The translations under genes were made by a program, and so were the position numbers. From contig CAJVPJ010001124.1 of the NCBI GenBank assembly GCA_910592205.1, positions 1-12,089 of the forward strand: a stretch of DNA of 12,089 nt, read 5' to 3'. Position 1 is the stretch's first letter. Every line of letters starts with the position of its first letter. The notes under the pieces are model-generated. The model was not told where the DNA came from. It saw only the letters and a list, made by a program, of their open reading frames with translations, and did not search any database. Of this stretch, positions 1-9,516 are shown one piece after another. This stretch comes from Paraglomus occultum. Its lineage: Eukaryota > Glomeromycota > Glomeromycetes > Paraglomerales > Paraglomeraceae.

Positions 1-230
1 ACACTGGGTTATCCACCAGTCTCCCAGTGTGAGCCGAGACCACTCGTCATCGGTGTAGAACCACTCGTTCACTGCGGCCCGCTTGTCGGGATAAGAGTCA
101 TTTCAAAGAGTCTGGGGGGGGGGACGCCTGCAGCACACTGGGTTATCCACCAGTCTCCCAGTGTGAGCCGAGACCACTCGTCATCGGTGTAGAACCACTC
201 GTTCACTGCGGACCGCCTGGAGGGGATAAG
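1..230. repeat. 134-bp tandem direct duplication, GC-rich
   Basis: Bases 1-77 recur without change at 135-211, and the similarity fades out by about 95 and 230. The period is 134 bp, and the left copy is cut by the window edge. Each copy starts with an 8-bp perfect inverted repeat, ACACTGGG and CCCAGTGT, around a 14-nt loop (1-30 and 135-164). A run of nine or more G sits between the copies. The block is clearly more GC-rich than the DNA after position 240. On the minus strand each copy is open with a similar peptide (EWFYTDDEWSRL...), but the two copies differ in length by one base near their edge, so the reading frame shifts between them. I do not recognise the element. A transposon or satellite fragment is the simplest reading. 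Confidence 0.85.
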
Positions 231-322
231 AATAGTCCATATTACCAGTCTCAAATGATCTTTTGCTCGTCCAGATGTTTTTGATCTCATTATTTTCTTT
301 CCTCTACATCTATTATTGCTAG

Positions 323-1722
323 ACTTGGAAAAAGGTATATTTTTGCAAAAGGAAGCTGGAAGTTGAATGTGATCTAAAACTTATGCAAATAGAGAAAGGG
401 AAAGCTCTGGAGCTTGCTCACATTCGAGAGATCAAATGAGCAAGAACTATGGTATGTTTACTATATATTACTTTAATTTTTATTGATATTGAATGCTGTG
501 CACTGACTAACTGGTTTATGTATTATTATGTGCAGATGCAAATCTCTGATACCCATAACAATGCTTCTGTTGAGATGCATAATGGCATCACACAAGAACT
601 AGTGAAGCAATCACACAAGTATGTTTTGTCCCTTATCATTTTTTGCTTGATACCTTACTAGTAATCTGACATGTGTTCTAACACTGACCTTAGGAATAAT
701 GTTGACAATCAGGCATGTTTTTTTAGCTTTTTGAATTAACATGTAATTTATAATTTAATGTTAATATTAATGTGTATTCTATCTTATCAATTTAGGAACA
801 GTGCATGCATGCCCAAGATTTGGAAGGACAAGATCCTGAATATGAAGCGAGACCTCTCAGAAATAGACTACACAATAACAGTCATAGGGCCTGTAATAAG
901 AATAGTCTTCTCTGATATCAACTTTCTCCAACTAAAATGGTAAATATTTTGTCTGCTGCTAAAGTTAGTTGTTCATTCTGTCTCATTTCTTCACACTATA
1001 ATTATTGTAATGTTATAGGGGAGAGACCCAATCTACATCAACATCATGTTGATGCAAAATTGATTTGAGAATAATCCATAGGACTAACAGATTGAGTTTA
1101 GCCACTCAGAATTTGCTTGAGTGGCATTACCAAGCAAGATGAGGAAAGACCGCAGCAAATGTTTATGAACAAATAAGAGTGTACTTGATTGTTACCTCCA
1201 AAACAATCTTTCTGATGAAGCAGTTAGAGACTCTGCAGTTTTTGGATTACAGTTTGCTGGTAATCTCATCAATATAAGTACTGCACACTTTAATAATTTA
1301 TAATTAACATTCACTAATACTAATTATAATACTAATTATTTGTACCATAGGTCTCTGTGGCCAGCTTGTGGGTATTGATGTTTTGGACAAAAGTCTTTAT
1401 GTTGGATTTGAAGGACCTACATGTAGATTCCCGGCCCAATTATCTGATATTGCAGCCCTTCAACCACTATTAGAGATACTATATTTCTTCAAAGTAAGGA
1501 GTTGAATGATTTGAAACTGCTAGTATTAGTATATTATATTTCATGATAGTTGGTGGCTAATGACAGATTTATTGATAATAGGAAAATATTGTGCAAAAGG
1601 CTAATGCTTTGTCTCACCTTAATGCAAGCCCATTTCAGAAATTTTTCATGAGTTGGGCAATGAGACAAGACCACATCACTGAAAATCAAATTATATTATA
1701 TCACTTACTTCACACCACATAA
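323..1722 (+). pseudogene. Decayed multi-exon gene, Mucoromycota-type hypothetical protein family
   Basis: Exons that I can place are 323-451, 536-618, about 694-712, 796-939, 1019-1259, 1351-1493 and 1582-1722. They are separated by introns of 75-91 bp with GT..AG ends and CTAAC-type branch sites, as in ACTGACTAAC and TTCTAACAC. The phases of 796-939, 1019-1259, 1351-1493 and 1582-1722 agree. The product starts with a Lys/Glu-rich, probably coiled-coil stretch, then has SEIDYTITVIGP, LQLKWGETQSTSTS, CKIDLRIIH, KMRKDRSK, SVLDCYLQNN, a GLQFAGLCGQLVGIDVLDKS region, and ends LLHTT-stop. Breaks are TGA at 437-439, TGA at 1050-1052, a frame change before 1130 and TGA at 1166-1168. The join of 694-712 to 796 is unresolved, because it would need a GC donor or another frame slip. 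From memory, this order of motifs (I-GP-----F, KWGET, K-DLRI, then a late Y-V block) occurs in unnamed proteins of Mucoromycota. The function is unknown. No start codon is visible, and the 5' end may lie under the repeat at 1-230. Confidence 0.7.
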
Positions 1723-1735
1723 AGTGTCAGTCATC

Positions 1736-1741
1736 AATAAA
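1736..1741 (+). terminator. Poly(A) signal of the pseudogene
   Basis: AATAAA lies 14 bases after the stop codon of the decayed gene that ends at 1722. The position fits a leftover 3' processing signal, although this hexamer is common by chance in AT-rich DNA. Confidence 0.4.
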
Positions 1742-2473
1742 TGAAGGGATTGTGTCTACCATAATAACAGTGTTTGCTTTGCTTAAATAATTGGATGATT
1801 CTTGCACAATTGATTATGTACTTGCAATTATGGCATGAGTAATATCTTTTTCATAAATGTCCATTTTCCTGGAATGTGAATGTCTTCTACTGTTTACTAT
1901 TACTAGGCGAACAATTATGATGATGCTCATGTCTTGGGATATTATCCTATCCAAACACTCCTAACCAGGTTTCGATAATACCATTTAGTAGCATTTAATC
2001 CGTTCTGTGGTTACAAACATTTCTGCAAATCGAAATCAAATGGTACTAACGATAATAACTACGTATTAGTATGTTGTGGGCGTGCAGAAAACTGACTGCA
2101 TCGGAATATATTTCTGACAGTTTAGCGCAACGCCTACGATAGCAAAATGACATCACTTAGACCTTATCTCAACTAAGAATCGGTTTCTACGGATTGAATA
2201 TCATATTATCCTGGTATTAGAATAATTTTATTTAAATATAAACTGTCTGGTAATGAAGACTCGTCGTTGGCAAAATGTTAAAACGCTTTCGCCCGTCATC
2301 GTATAGGATTAAACTTGGCATCGATTTCAATAATCATTAATTCATCATTAATGCCAACAAGGCGAAGGTTACAATGATAAAAAAACCGTTACTTTTAACG
2401 CGTTTTGAACGTAGACGCAACCGCAGACAATTGCGACATTAACTTTTGTCGAGATCGGCAGGCATAAAAACAG
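1742..2473. other. AT-rich spacer, no gene seen
   Basis: There is no long open frame and no recognisable RNA gene. The only structure noted is a small inverted repeat at 2335-2353, with CATTAAT and ATTAATG around a 5-nt loop. From about 2270 to 2470 the sequence is somewhat richer in CG dinucleotides, as in AACGCGTTTTGAACG, than the DNA before it. This could be the upstream region of the weak candidate gene at 2474. Confidence 0.5.
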
Positions 2474-2683
2474 ATGACACGAGTACATAAGAGCAATTCT
2501 ATGTCGTTATTATTAATTCATTTGTTTACTAAATTCGAAAGAGCAATCAATGCCTCTTCAAACAACTCTTTTGTTATTACGTTTATCTGTATCTTGCTTG
2601 CTATGACTATTTTAATAACGGTATTGTATTATATAAGCCGAAACATGTCCCCAATCCAATTGTATCGCTTATGCTTGTTATAA
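2474..2683 (+). CDS. Possible small membrane protein (weak candidate)
   Basis: This is an ATG-started open frame of 69 codons. Residues of about 33-54 (SFVITFICILLAMTILITVL) would form one transmembrane helix, and the N-terminal part is polar. A second open frame without a start codon (2637-2903, 88 codons) overlaps its end in another frame. The two could be joined by an intron or by one frame slip, but I found no convincing splice pair. The acceptor-like TTGACAG at 2689-2695, paired with a GTATTG donor at about 2621, gives a 75-bp intron but an early stop. Open frames of this size are expected by chance in DNA this AT-rich, and I do not recognise the product. It could well be noise. Confidence 0.15.
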   Translation: MTRVHKSNSMSLLLIHLFTKFERAINASSNNSFVITFICILLAMTILITVLYYISRNMSPIQLYRLCLL

Positions 2684-2903
2684 ATATGTTGACAGAGTTC
2701 CGTTCGGTAAAACAGTCACGAACGGACTATTCGGATCAATTTTTCTCTCCTTTGTGACTACTGCTGACTTTCCTGCTTCGTCGGACGAGTCTTCACGAGA
2801 GGATTGTTTACGTTTACAAATTTTTTGTTTGGAACTTTGTCAGTTGGATCTGTTAGTTCTCTTTATTATCGATGATTTTGGTAGGTACAGAGGTGAAATG
2901 TAG

Positions 2904-4771
2904 AAAGACATAGAGCTAAGCTAATTGTTAACTTTGTGACGTTGTTATTATTATAGACCAATCTAATTAGTGATGGCCCGCTACATAAATGGAAGTTTTT
3001 TATTAATGTTCGAAAACTATGTTATATTCAGAAATATGAAAACTTAGCACTACACTTTGTATGAAATGTATTATTTCTTACAAAGTGTGGTTTTAAAAAT
3101 GATCTCTCCATGGTTTAAAATACAATAACAGGATACGCTTACATATGCATATTGTTAATAACAATGTCAAAGGGATATGGAATAGTTTGTCACCAGAACG
3201 CTAAACGAACAGCGTTCGACTGAATAATAATGTCTTGGTTCAGTGGAAAAGCAAATAATTAAAACACATCGCTCGATATTTCAAAGATTCACATTCTATG
3301 ATTTGCTGACCCGTGAGAAAAAGTTTATCTGGATCATATGCGCACACCTCCACTCCCCATGCAGAAATCACAAAAATAGCAATCTCGAGCAATTACAGGT
3401 GATATGAGCATCCATAAAGTAAGTGGTTTAAATAATTACGAGAAAAGCTCCGATGAATTGCTTTTAGTTGGATTAATATTAATAAGGGTAAATGAATTTA
3501 TGCAGTGATATTATTATTGTACTTATTGGCAAAATGGAATAATTGTGTAAACAGCTGATTTTGTTGTTAACTAAAGAAATGTTTAATTGGTCAAAATCCA
3601 CCCCAAGTATTTTGAATTGGGTGACAATTTGGTGGAATGCATGTATTTATATCATTAGATTTTTGAACACCAACTTGATCAATTAATCATAAATAGTAAT
3701 AGTGACAGTTTACAAGTAAATCTGAGAGAAAATGGAAGACAGAAGTGACAAGTTTGATTGATGCACAGCCTAAGTGAAACAAAAGTATCTATGTTGTCAT
3801 TTATTTTGACTTGCAGCTTATAATTACAGACAATTTAAAGAACAGTCTTTTAGAAACTGTTGTGACTGGGATAAATTTATTGTTATTAATTCTTTGAAAA
3901 TTTTGTAGAAGATTACCATCAAAATTTTTTTCAGATAACTATTACTATGTGATAATAGAAGAAGTAATCAGTTCTCCTTCTCTTAACATTCAGATAAAAT
4001 AATACACTGAATTATAAATAACTTAGTGTCTTGTACTCCCTGAAGTAAAATAGGAGAAATAAGAAGGTATAGAGAACAAGCCAGATATGGAAGTTTTACT
4101 ATTATTTAAAAGAATTTTCTGCGACCATTTACATTGTCAGCATTACCTTATGGAGCAGGATATTCTCAAAAAAAAATATTCTTGGTAAGCTCTATAATAA
4201 TACGGGATTTTGATTTATCTATATTAATTTTAAAAACATATGAAACAATTTTCCTTCCTTGAGCCATTCTGATTATGCTGTTACTATTTCCATAGTGCTT
4301 TGTAAGGCCATCATTATGAGGTACAATTGGCGCAGTGTCACAAAATAAATTTCTGTGATGAAGTGTCATCCATTAATTAATTCTACATATATTTCACATG
4401 CCAAATTTACGCAGTAAAGTTCTGGTACTGAAGTGGAAGACCATACCGAATATTACAAAATTCTGTAGAAAAAAAAAGCATTGGTATAAGAATCTCGTAG
4501 TTAGCGATAATAGTAATATCCGTAAAATTTGTCAGAAGCTGATACCACTATTACTATTGCTTTGTATTTGAAAGTCAATAATTAGGTTTCGCCACTTTAT
4601 TAAGTATTTGCATCCTGAAAATTGTAACATAAAATTCAGCAGATAAGTAATCATGTGGTATAGGAAAAAAATTTTTTTAATGCCCTTAATATTAATGTTG
4701 AGCATCGCATTATTGACTCTTCTAATTTTGGCGTCTCAAACGTTAATTTTTCGAGTATAGATTTACGTTAC
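2904..4771. other. AT-rich spacer, no gene seen
   Basis: Only short open frames are present, and none has recognisable protein features. Structure seen: a 10-bp perfect inverted repeat at 3052-3088, listed separately, and a weaker one with TCCACC at 3597-3602 and GGTGGA at 3631-3636. Homopolymer A runs occur at about 4168 and 4470. Confidence 0.5.
3052..3088. repeat. Inverted repeat with 10-bp perfect arms
   Basis: ACACTTTGTA (3052-3061) is the exact reverse complement of TACAAAGTGT (3079-3088). The loop is 17 nt. The pairing can be carried outward to 3049 and 3091 with one T-G mismatch. It may be a cruciform or hairpin, or the core of a very small inverted-repeat element. No gene end lies nearby. 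Confidence 0.6.
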
Positions 4772-5011
4772 TTTACAAAGCCACCAGGGATTATTTTGAT
4801 GTATCAATGTTTGCGAGCCTATTATTATGTCGATTGTTGATATCTTTTTAACAGGGCATTCCCACGACAATTTCGTCCCATTGGTGTAAATTTTGTTGGT
4901 GTCATACAGCCCAAAGTTTGTCCCGATTTTCCAAACGGCAGTCTGCACGGCCTCACCACACGAATTTATGTGAAGATTGGAGGTAAAGAATAAGATGATA
5001 GGTCTATTCTG
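4772..5011 (-). other. Possible orphan exon of unknown protein
   Basis: On the minus strand a strong acceptor-like sequence (TTATTTGCAG, ending at 5012) leads into an open frame of about 80 codons. The frame runs to a donor-like GTAACG at 4771-4766, or GTAAAG at 4776-4771. The frame has no ATG of its own. Its composition is more protein-like than the neighbouring frames, with several Trp, Gly and Cys (for example AVWKIGTNFGLYDTN and TKLSWECPV). Its GC content is visibly higher than the surrounding AT-rich DNA. I found no partner exons with certainty; the open frame just upstream (5224-5024) does not join cleanly. I do not recognise the protein. It could be one exon of an undetected gene, a gene remnant, or chance. 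Confidence 0.2.
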
Positions 5012-5224
5012 CTGCAAATAATATTATATTACGTGCCCTAACACGTGTACCAACTTTGAATTCAGTCCGCAACAATACAGAAATGAAAACCCTAGAACTG
5101 TTCGCATAAAAAACAAAAGCAATTTGAACTCGCTGATGTGGAAACCTGATGAGGTAGTAAACACTCTTATCTGTCGGAGATTATGGATTGAAAGCAAACA
5201 ACCAACTTGTTTTTCTAATTTCAC

Positions 5225-5885
5225 AATGATGGTGAATATTGTGCGAAAAATGGAAATAACCTCAACATTTGCAATAGGGAGCTTTATTATTATTATGTAG
5301 TGAACAACTTAAATCCAGAATAGCGCATAACTCATGTTAGATATCTCATCCTGCATATAGTGGCACGAAGCTCATTTAAGGGCAAAATATGGATGGTGAA
5401 TTGACTATTGCCAGGTGTCAAAACATTTGTGGCGTATAAAATCCTCTTGCGTTACACTCGTTTACGTTGTCAATTTCAAAAATGTTATCATTATGTAATT
5501 AAAAATGCTCCAATTTTAAACTGGGTTTATTTTCGCAGAATATGTTTGACTATTTTTTAACCTGGTCTGTGTAGTCAGTTTCATACGCTGTCCGTTCGCC
5601 TAATGCCTGAGCTGATTGACTATGCATCCCGTATTCAATGAATTTTGGCAAAACCCGTGTTCGAATCTGATTGGGCAAATTTGTTTACCTACTTATTCAC
5701 CTTTGGAAGTTATTGAATGCGTCATCTGATCTGTCATAAACATTTACTTGTCAAATCAGGCAACTGCAACGCACATCACATCGCGAATGTGTCATACGTA
5801 AAATGAGTTAGTGAAACAAGGCGAAGAAAAAAAGAAGAAACCTCTATTCATCACTCGAACGATGGGATTGATATATATCCACACG
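5225..5885. other. AT-rich spacer beyond the IRE1 3' end, no gene seen
   Basis: No open frame of note is present on either strand. A GTTCGAATC string at about 5660 resembles a tRNA T-loop, but the flanking bases do not form a stem. Nothing else stands out. Confidence 0.5.
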
Positions 5886-5891
5886 TTTATT
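5886..5891 (-). terminator. Poly(A) signal of IRE1
   Basis: AATAAA on the minus strand lies about 96 bases after the IRE1 stop codon, inside an AT-rich stretch. Distance and orientation suit the gene's 3' processing signal. Confidence 0.55.
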
Positions 5892-5897
5892 AAAATG

Positions 5898-5905
5898 TAT
5901 TTACA
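5898..5905 (-). promoter_or_regulatory. Puf/Pumilio-type 3' UTR motif
   Basis: The minus strand reads TGTAAATA, an exact match to the UGUANAUA consensus bound by Puf3/Pumilio-type proteins. It sits 82-89 bases after the IRE1 stop codon and a few bases before the poly(A) signal, so it would be in the 3' UTR. An 8-base motif in AT-rich DNA can occur by chance. Confidence 0.3.
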
Positions 5906-5922
5906 TGCATTAAATTTAAAAA

Positions 5923-5935
5923 GTACAGACTGTAC
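5923..5935. repeat. Short inverted repeat in the IRE1 3' UTR
   Basis: GTACAG and CTGTAC are perfect complements around a single A, about 52-64 bases after the IRE1 stop codon. As RNA the loop would be too tight for all six pairs, so a palindromic DNA site or a shorter hairpin is more likely. Confidence 0.4.
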
Positions 5936-5986
5936 CGCTACTCTATATACGTATCCCGTCTCGCGATAAATGAATAAATCCTACCG

Positions 5987-8900
5987 TCAGCTGTTGCGCT
6001 CTTCCGAACTAAAATATTGTCTAAATACGCTCTCATTTTTCAAATTATCATTCTCAGCAACAGTATTATATACATGTAAAAGGAGTCCGGGAAACCGAGA
6101 AGTGAAATAATTCAAAAAACCATCAGGAAGATCGCCTAATGCACGCTTTACCTTTTCATCATCATCCTGGTAATGATTTTTCTAATGGGATAGATGGTAT
6201 TAATTAATACTCGCATCATAGAGCTCGTAAACATTTGGCGGCAATATTTCATACCTTATTTCGTAAAGCGCGCAATAAGTCTCTAATTTTAGTGCCATCG
6301 TACGATCTATGTTTTCTAAGATTTTCCTTGATTACCCCATCAAGAAGAAAATGCCAATCTGACCCCGTTATTGCACGAGCCCCAAACTCGAGACGCTTAA
6401 GGAGTTCGGATGGTGGATCGCGTCCTTCTTTTTCAAATCTATCTGATGCATCTTGTAAGAATGCAAGACGCCTTGTGGGAGACCAGAAGTAAGGATGTAT
6501 TATTATATTACCCGCCTTCGGCCTGTCGATATGGTAAAGCGACAAAGACGACAGTGTCACCATTAGCATAATATTTTCAATAACGACACCACAACGATAA
6601 CAATCTTACCTTTTCAACGGATCATTGTTTATCATCCGCTCAATCAAGTCTTTGGCTTCAGGCTCCAAATGCTCTATTTTATATATATTAGTTAAAATAT
6701 TGGCTTCTCTAGAAATAATGTTACCAAACGGATGTCCTCCGTTTGATAAAATATAATAAAATAAGCATCCAGCAGAGAATATGTCAATTGCTCTGGTAAA
6801 TCTCCGTGGTTGCTCATCACTGCCTTCATCTGCGTATGACGATGAAAAACTATCGCTTGTATAATTATCAATTGTTGACTGCGGCAGCAATTCTGGTGCT
6901 CTCCAACCAATAGTTCCCCCACCACTGCTTGTCCCAGGGAGACTACTACCGGTTCCCTCTATCTTCCTGCTTAGACCAAAATCAGATATCTTCGCTTGAA
7001 TAGATGTATTACCACCTTTCGCTAGTGCTATTAAAATATTCTGTGGCTTGATGTCCCTATGCACAATCTTCATTTCGTGCAAGTAATTCAACCCGCTGAT
7101 AATTTGGTAGAGAAGGGTCTGAGATTTAACAGACGCAAACGCTGTGAGCAATTCGGGATTCTGAATCGCGGCCCGCCGTTCGATAACCTCGTAGAGTGAT
7201 GCATCACAGAGCTCAAGAGCAATGTAGTAGAAATTTTCTCTCCTTTCCATACAGTGGTAGCGTATTACGTTAGGATGAAAGTCATGTTTCTCTAATAATG
7301 ATACTTCACGCTCTACTACGTCGTAGAAATCGGTAAGGAGGCGCTTAACCGCAACCTCACGACCTCCGAATGTTCCCTTGTATACTATTGTCCCATGACT
7401 TCCCCAGCCTAAATTACAATATAGTAGAAATATCGTTATACACAGTTCCGACAATCACGTATTCAAAATCTGACAAACTTACCTATGCCGACATCTGATA
7501 CTACAAGTTTACTGAGTTTTACTTCAAAAATTGTTTCCGTGTCTTTAGGTGAAATTTTACCATTACTAGAGTCATTGACAATAGACGTCCGAACAGCGGT
7601 CGTGGGTGACACATTCTCGGTAAGCATCGACAAATCAGGGTCCTCGTTCTCAGCCAATTCAAAAGAAACCTTCTTGTTTGTTGTAGAACTTTTCCTTTTT
7701 TTTTTATTGGGCGTGCCCTTCTTCATGTCTTTAGGAAACTGGTGTTTTTTCCTAAGCTTCTGCCCACCATACTGCGTCCACGTCCCCCATATCCCAAGTG
7801 CTATAACAGTCAACCAGGAAAGTACAACGAAAAACTTATAGTATTGAGTCTCGTTGGGACTGCCAGATGATGGCGCATCCTCTTCGGGAACAGCTTTATC
7901 TTGGTTTTCACTAGATGATGAGAGAAGTCGTTGATTTATTGCATGTTTTCCGACCAGACATTCCGGATATCTTGCAGCCTTCGAATAGCATGACTCTTCG
8001 CTATCATCGTCAGTACCGTCCACGGCATAAACCGGGTAATCAGAAACAGGAGGCGGGGAAACTTTTGCCCAATTTCCAAGTTGAACCATCGGATAATTAT
8101 CGCTGGACATTGCAAAGTAAGCACCTTCTATGAATCCTATATGAGTCGACAAAAGTGGGTCGCGATTGTCATTTTCGCTGATGGGTATTTTGGGCTGTCT
8201 GACTACGTAGAGCGAACCAGAAGAATCCTCTCCTCGGATAACGTTGAATATAGTCATCGCTGGCGACGGCAATTTTAGAGTCCATACGACCATGCCTGCA
8301 GGGAAAGTTCGAAATGTATATATTGAATTCAATTAGATACATCAATCAAGCAAGCATGCTTATTTCTTCATAGTGAAACGTTTTACTGACCGCTGGCGAC
8401 GTCTGTAGCACGTACTTCGCCGTCGGGAGACGAGGCAATGTAATGTGGAGGTTGATAGTTTAGCTCGGGTTCATTATCGAGAGTACTTGGGACGAATTCG
8501 TCGAAAGCCACATCCACAGCTGGCTTAGTGCTTCCTCTATTGTGTATGGTAAGTTTGTATTCTATATTTATGCAATGTCCGTCAGCAAAATGAAAGCCAA
8601 TAATTGTGATGTGCATTTCAACTCACCGTTCTTCCCAATGTATAAAGTATCCGGTGGCAAGACGTCGAAAGCGGAAGCACGACACGTTCCTCCCTCACTA
8701 TCAACATATTTAAGAATTGCGCCACTTCGTGGGTCAATTGCAAAAAGTTTGCTCTTCTTGCTTCCGACAAAGACTTGTCCGGTTTCAGAGCGGCGCGGGG
8801 AAGCATCAACCATAGATTGTATGGTCCATGGAAATTTCTATAAAAAAGAACAAGAAGTTAGCATACAGCAAACAAGTTACTACAGACCTACATTCAGGAC

Positions 8901-9452
8901 AGCTACCTGCAATCCCGTACGGTGAGAATACAAGTATAGTCTTCCTTGATTGATTGGTTCAACCATGAATTTAAATTCCTCTACACCTTCATCACCGTCG
9001 GGCTTATCATCGATTTCTTCATGAACCGAGTCGATGGGTTCTTCTACTTCGTTTGACAAAGCATTTTCACTTTCTGATTCGTCAGAAACCGCATCCGACT
9101 TATGTTCGTCTTCCTCCTTTTGAGTAGCCTGTTCCCTAACTAATGGACCTCCGGCTACACGTTCTTTCGTCCACAAAATGCTACCAGTATCTCTACGAAC
9201 GCAATGCAAGCTTCCATCGATAGTAACCATCAAAATTATATTAGTCGTTTTAAATTCTTGCTGAATAGGCTTTTCTGCAAAAGCATTCGCGAGAAGACGC
9301 TTTTCGTGCGTTTGACCGACAGGTGCCAGGTCGTCTGAGGTTTCTTCTGCTTTGGCCCAAGTGAATGCTGTCATGTATAACATAATGCAGAACAATAAAG
9401 GCCACAAAACCAGGAGCCTTCGCCTTGCGACAAACCCATTTCGTTGCTTCAT
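5987..9452 (-). CDS. IRE1: IRE1 ER-stress sensor kinase/endoribonuclease, seven exons
   Basis: Exons are 9452-8907, 8837-8627, 8561-8391, 8295-7483, 7408-6610, 6522-6255 and 6181-5987. The six introns are 65-95 bp, all GT..AG, and the phases agree. The product is 1000 residues, close to human IRE1-alpha (977). The ATG at 9452 is preceded in frame by TAG (9470-9468). Residues 1-33 are a signal peptide. The luminal sensor follows, with DGSLHCV at 79, KFPWT at 183, NEYKLT at about 252 and a fungal-like YFAMSSDNYP block near 370. It holds an acidic insert at about 112-160. One membrane helix spans about 462-483, then a Lys/Arg-rich linker. Kinase: GIGWGSHGT loop, Lys602, Glu615, HRDIKPQN with Asp699, DFG Asp723, and GWRAPE at 749-754. 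KEN RNase: Tyr921, Arg934, Asn935 and His939 match the family's catalytic set. In the known pathway, unfolded protein in the ER drives oligomerisation and autophosphorylation. The RNase then splices HAC1/XBP1-type mRNA or degrades ER-bound mRNAs. No such target gene is in the window. Confidence 0.97.
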
Positions 9453-9507
9453 TGTCTCCAACACCAGCTAGTCTATACCAAGTTGAAAAAAATAAGAATA
9501 TGATGCT

Positions 9508-9516
9508 TAAATATAT
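9508..9516 (-). promoter_or_regulatory. TATA-like sequence upstream of IRE1
   Basis: The minus strand reads ATATATTTA about 56-64 bases before the IRE1 start codon, followed by a T-rich stretch near 9486. The placement would suit a core promoter, but such strings are frequent here. I saw no clear unfolded-protein-response element nearby. Confidence 0.2.

Noticed and set aside
5590-5685. Possible tRNA because of GTTCGAATC
   Set aside because: The bases around the supposed T-loop do not pair, there is no A-box at the right distance, and no acceptor stem can be formed.
6692-6925. Minus-strand 77-codon frame inside the kinase exon
   Set aside because: It is an out-of-phase frame within the kinase-coding exon.
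7485-8925. Plus-strand open frames opposite IRE1 exons
   Set aside because: They are antisense shadows of exons whose minus-strand frame is clearly IRE1.
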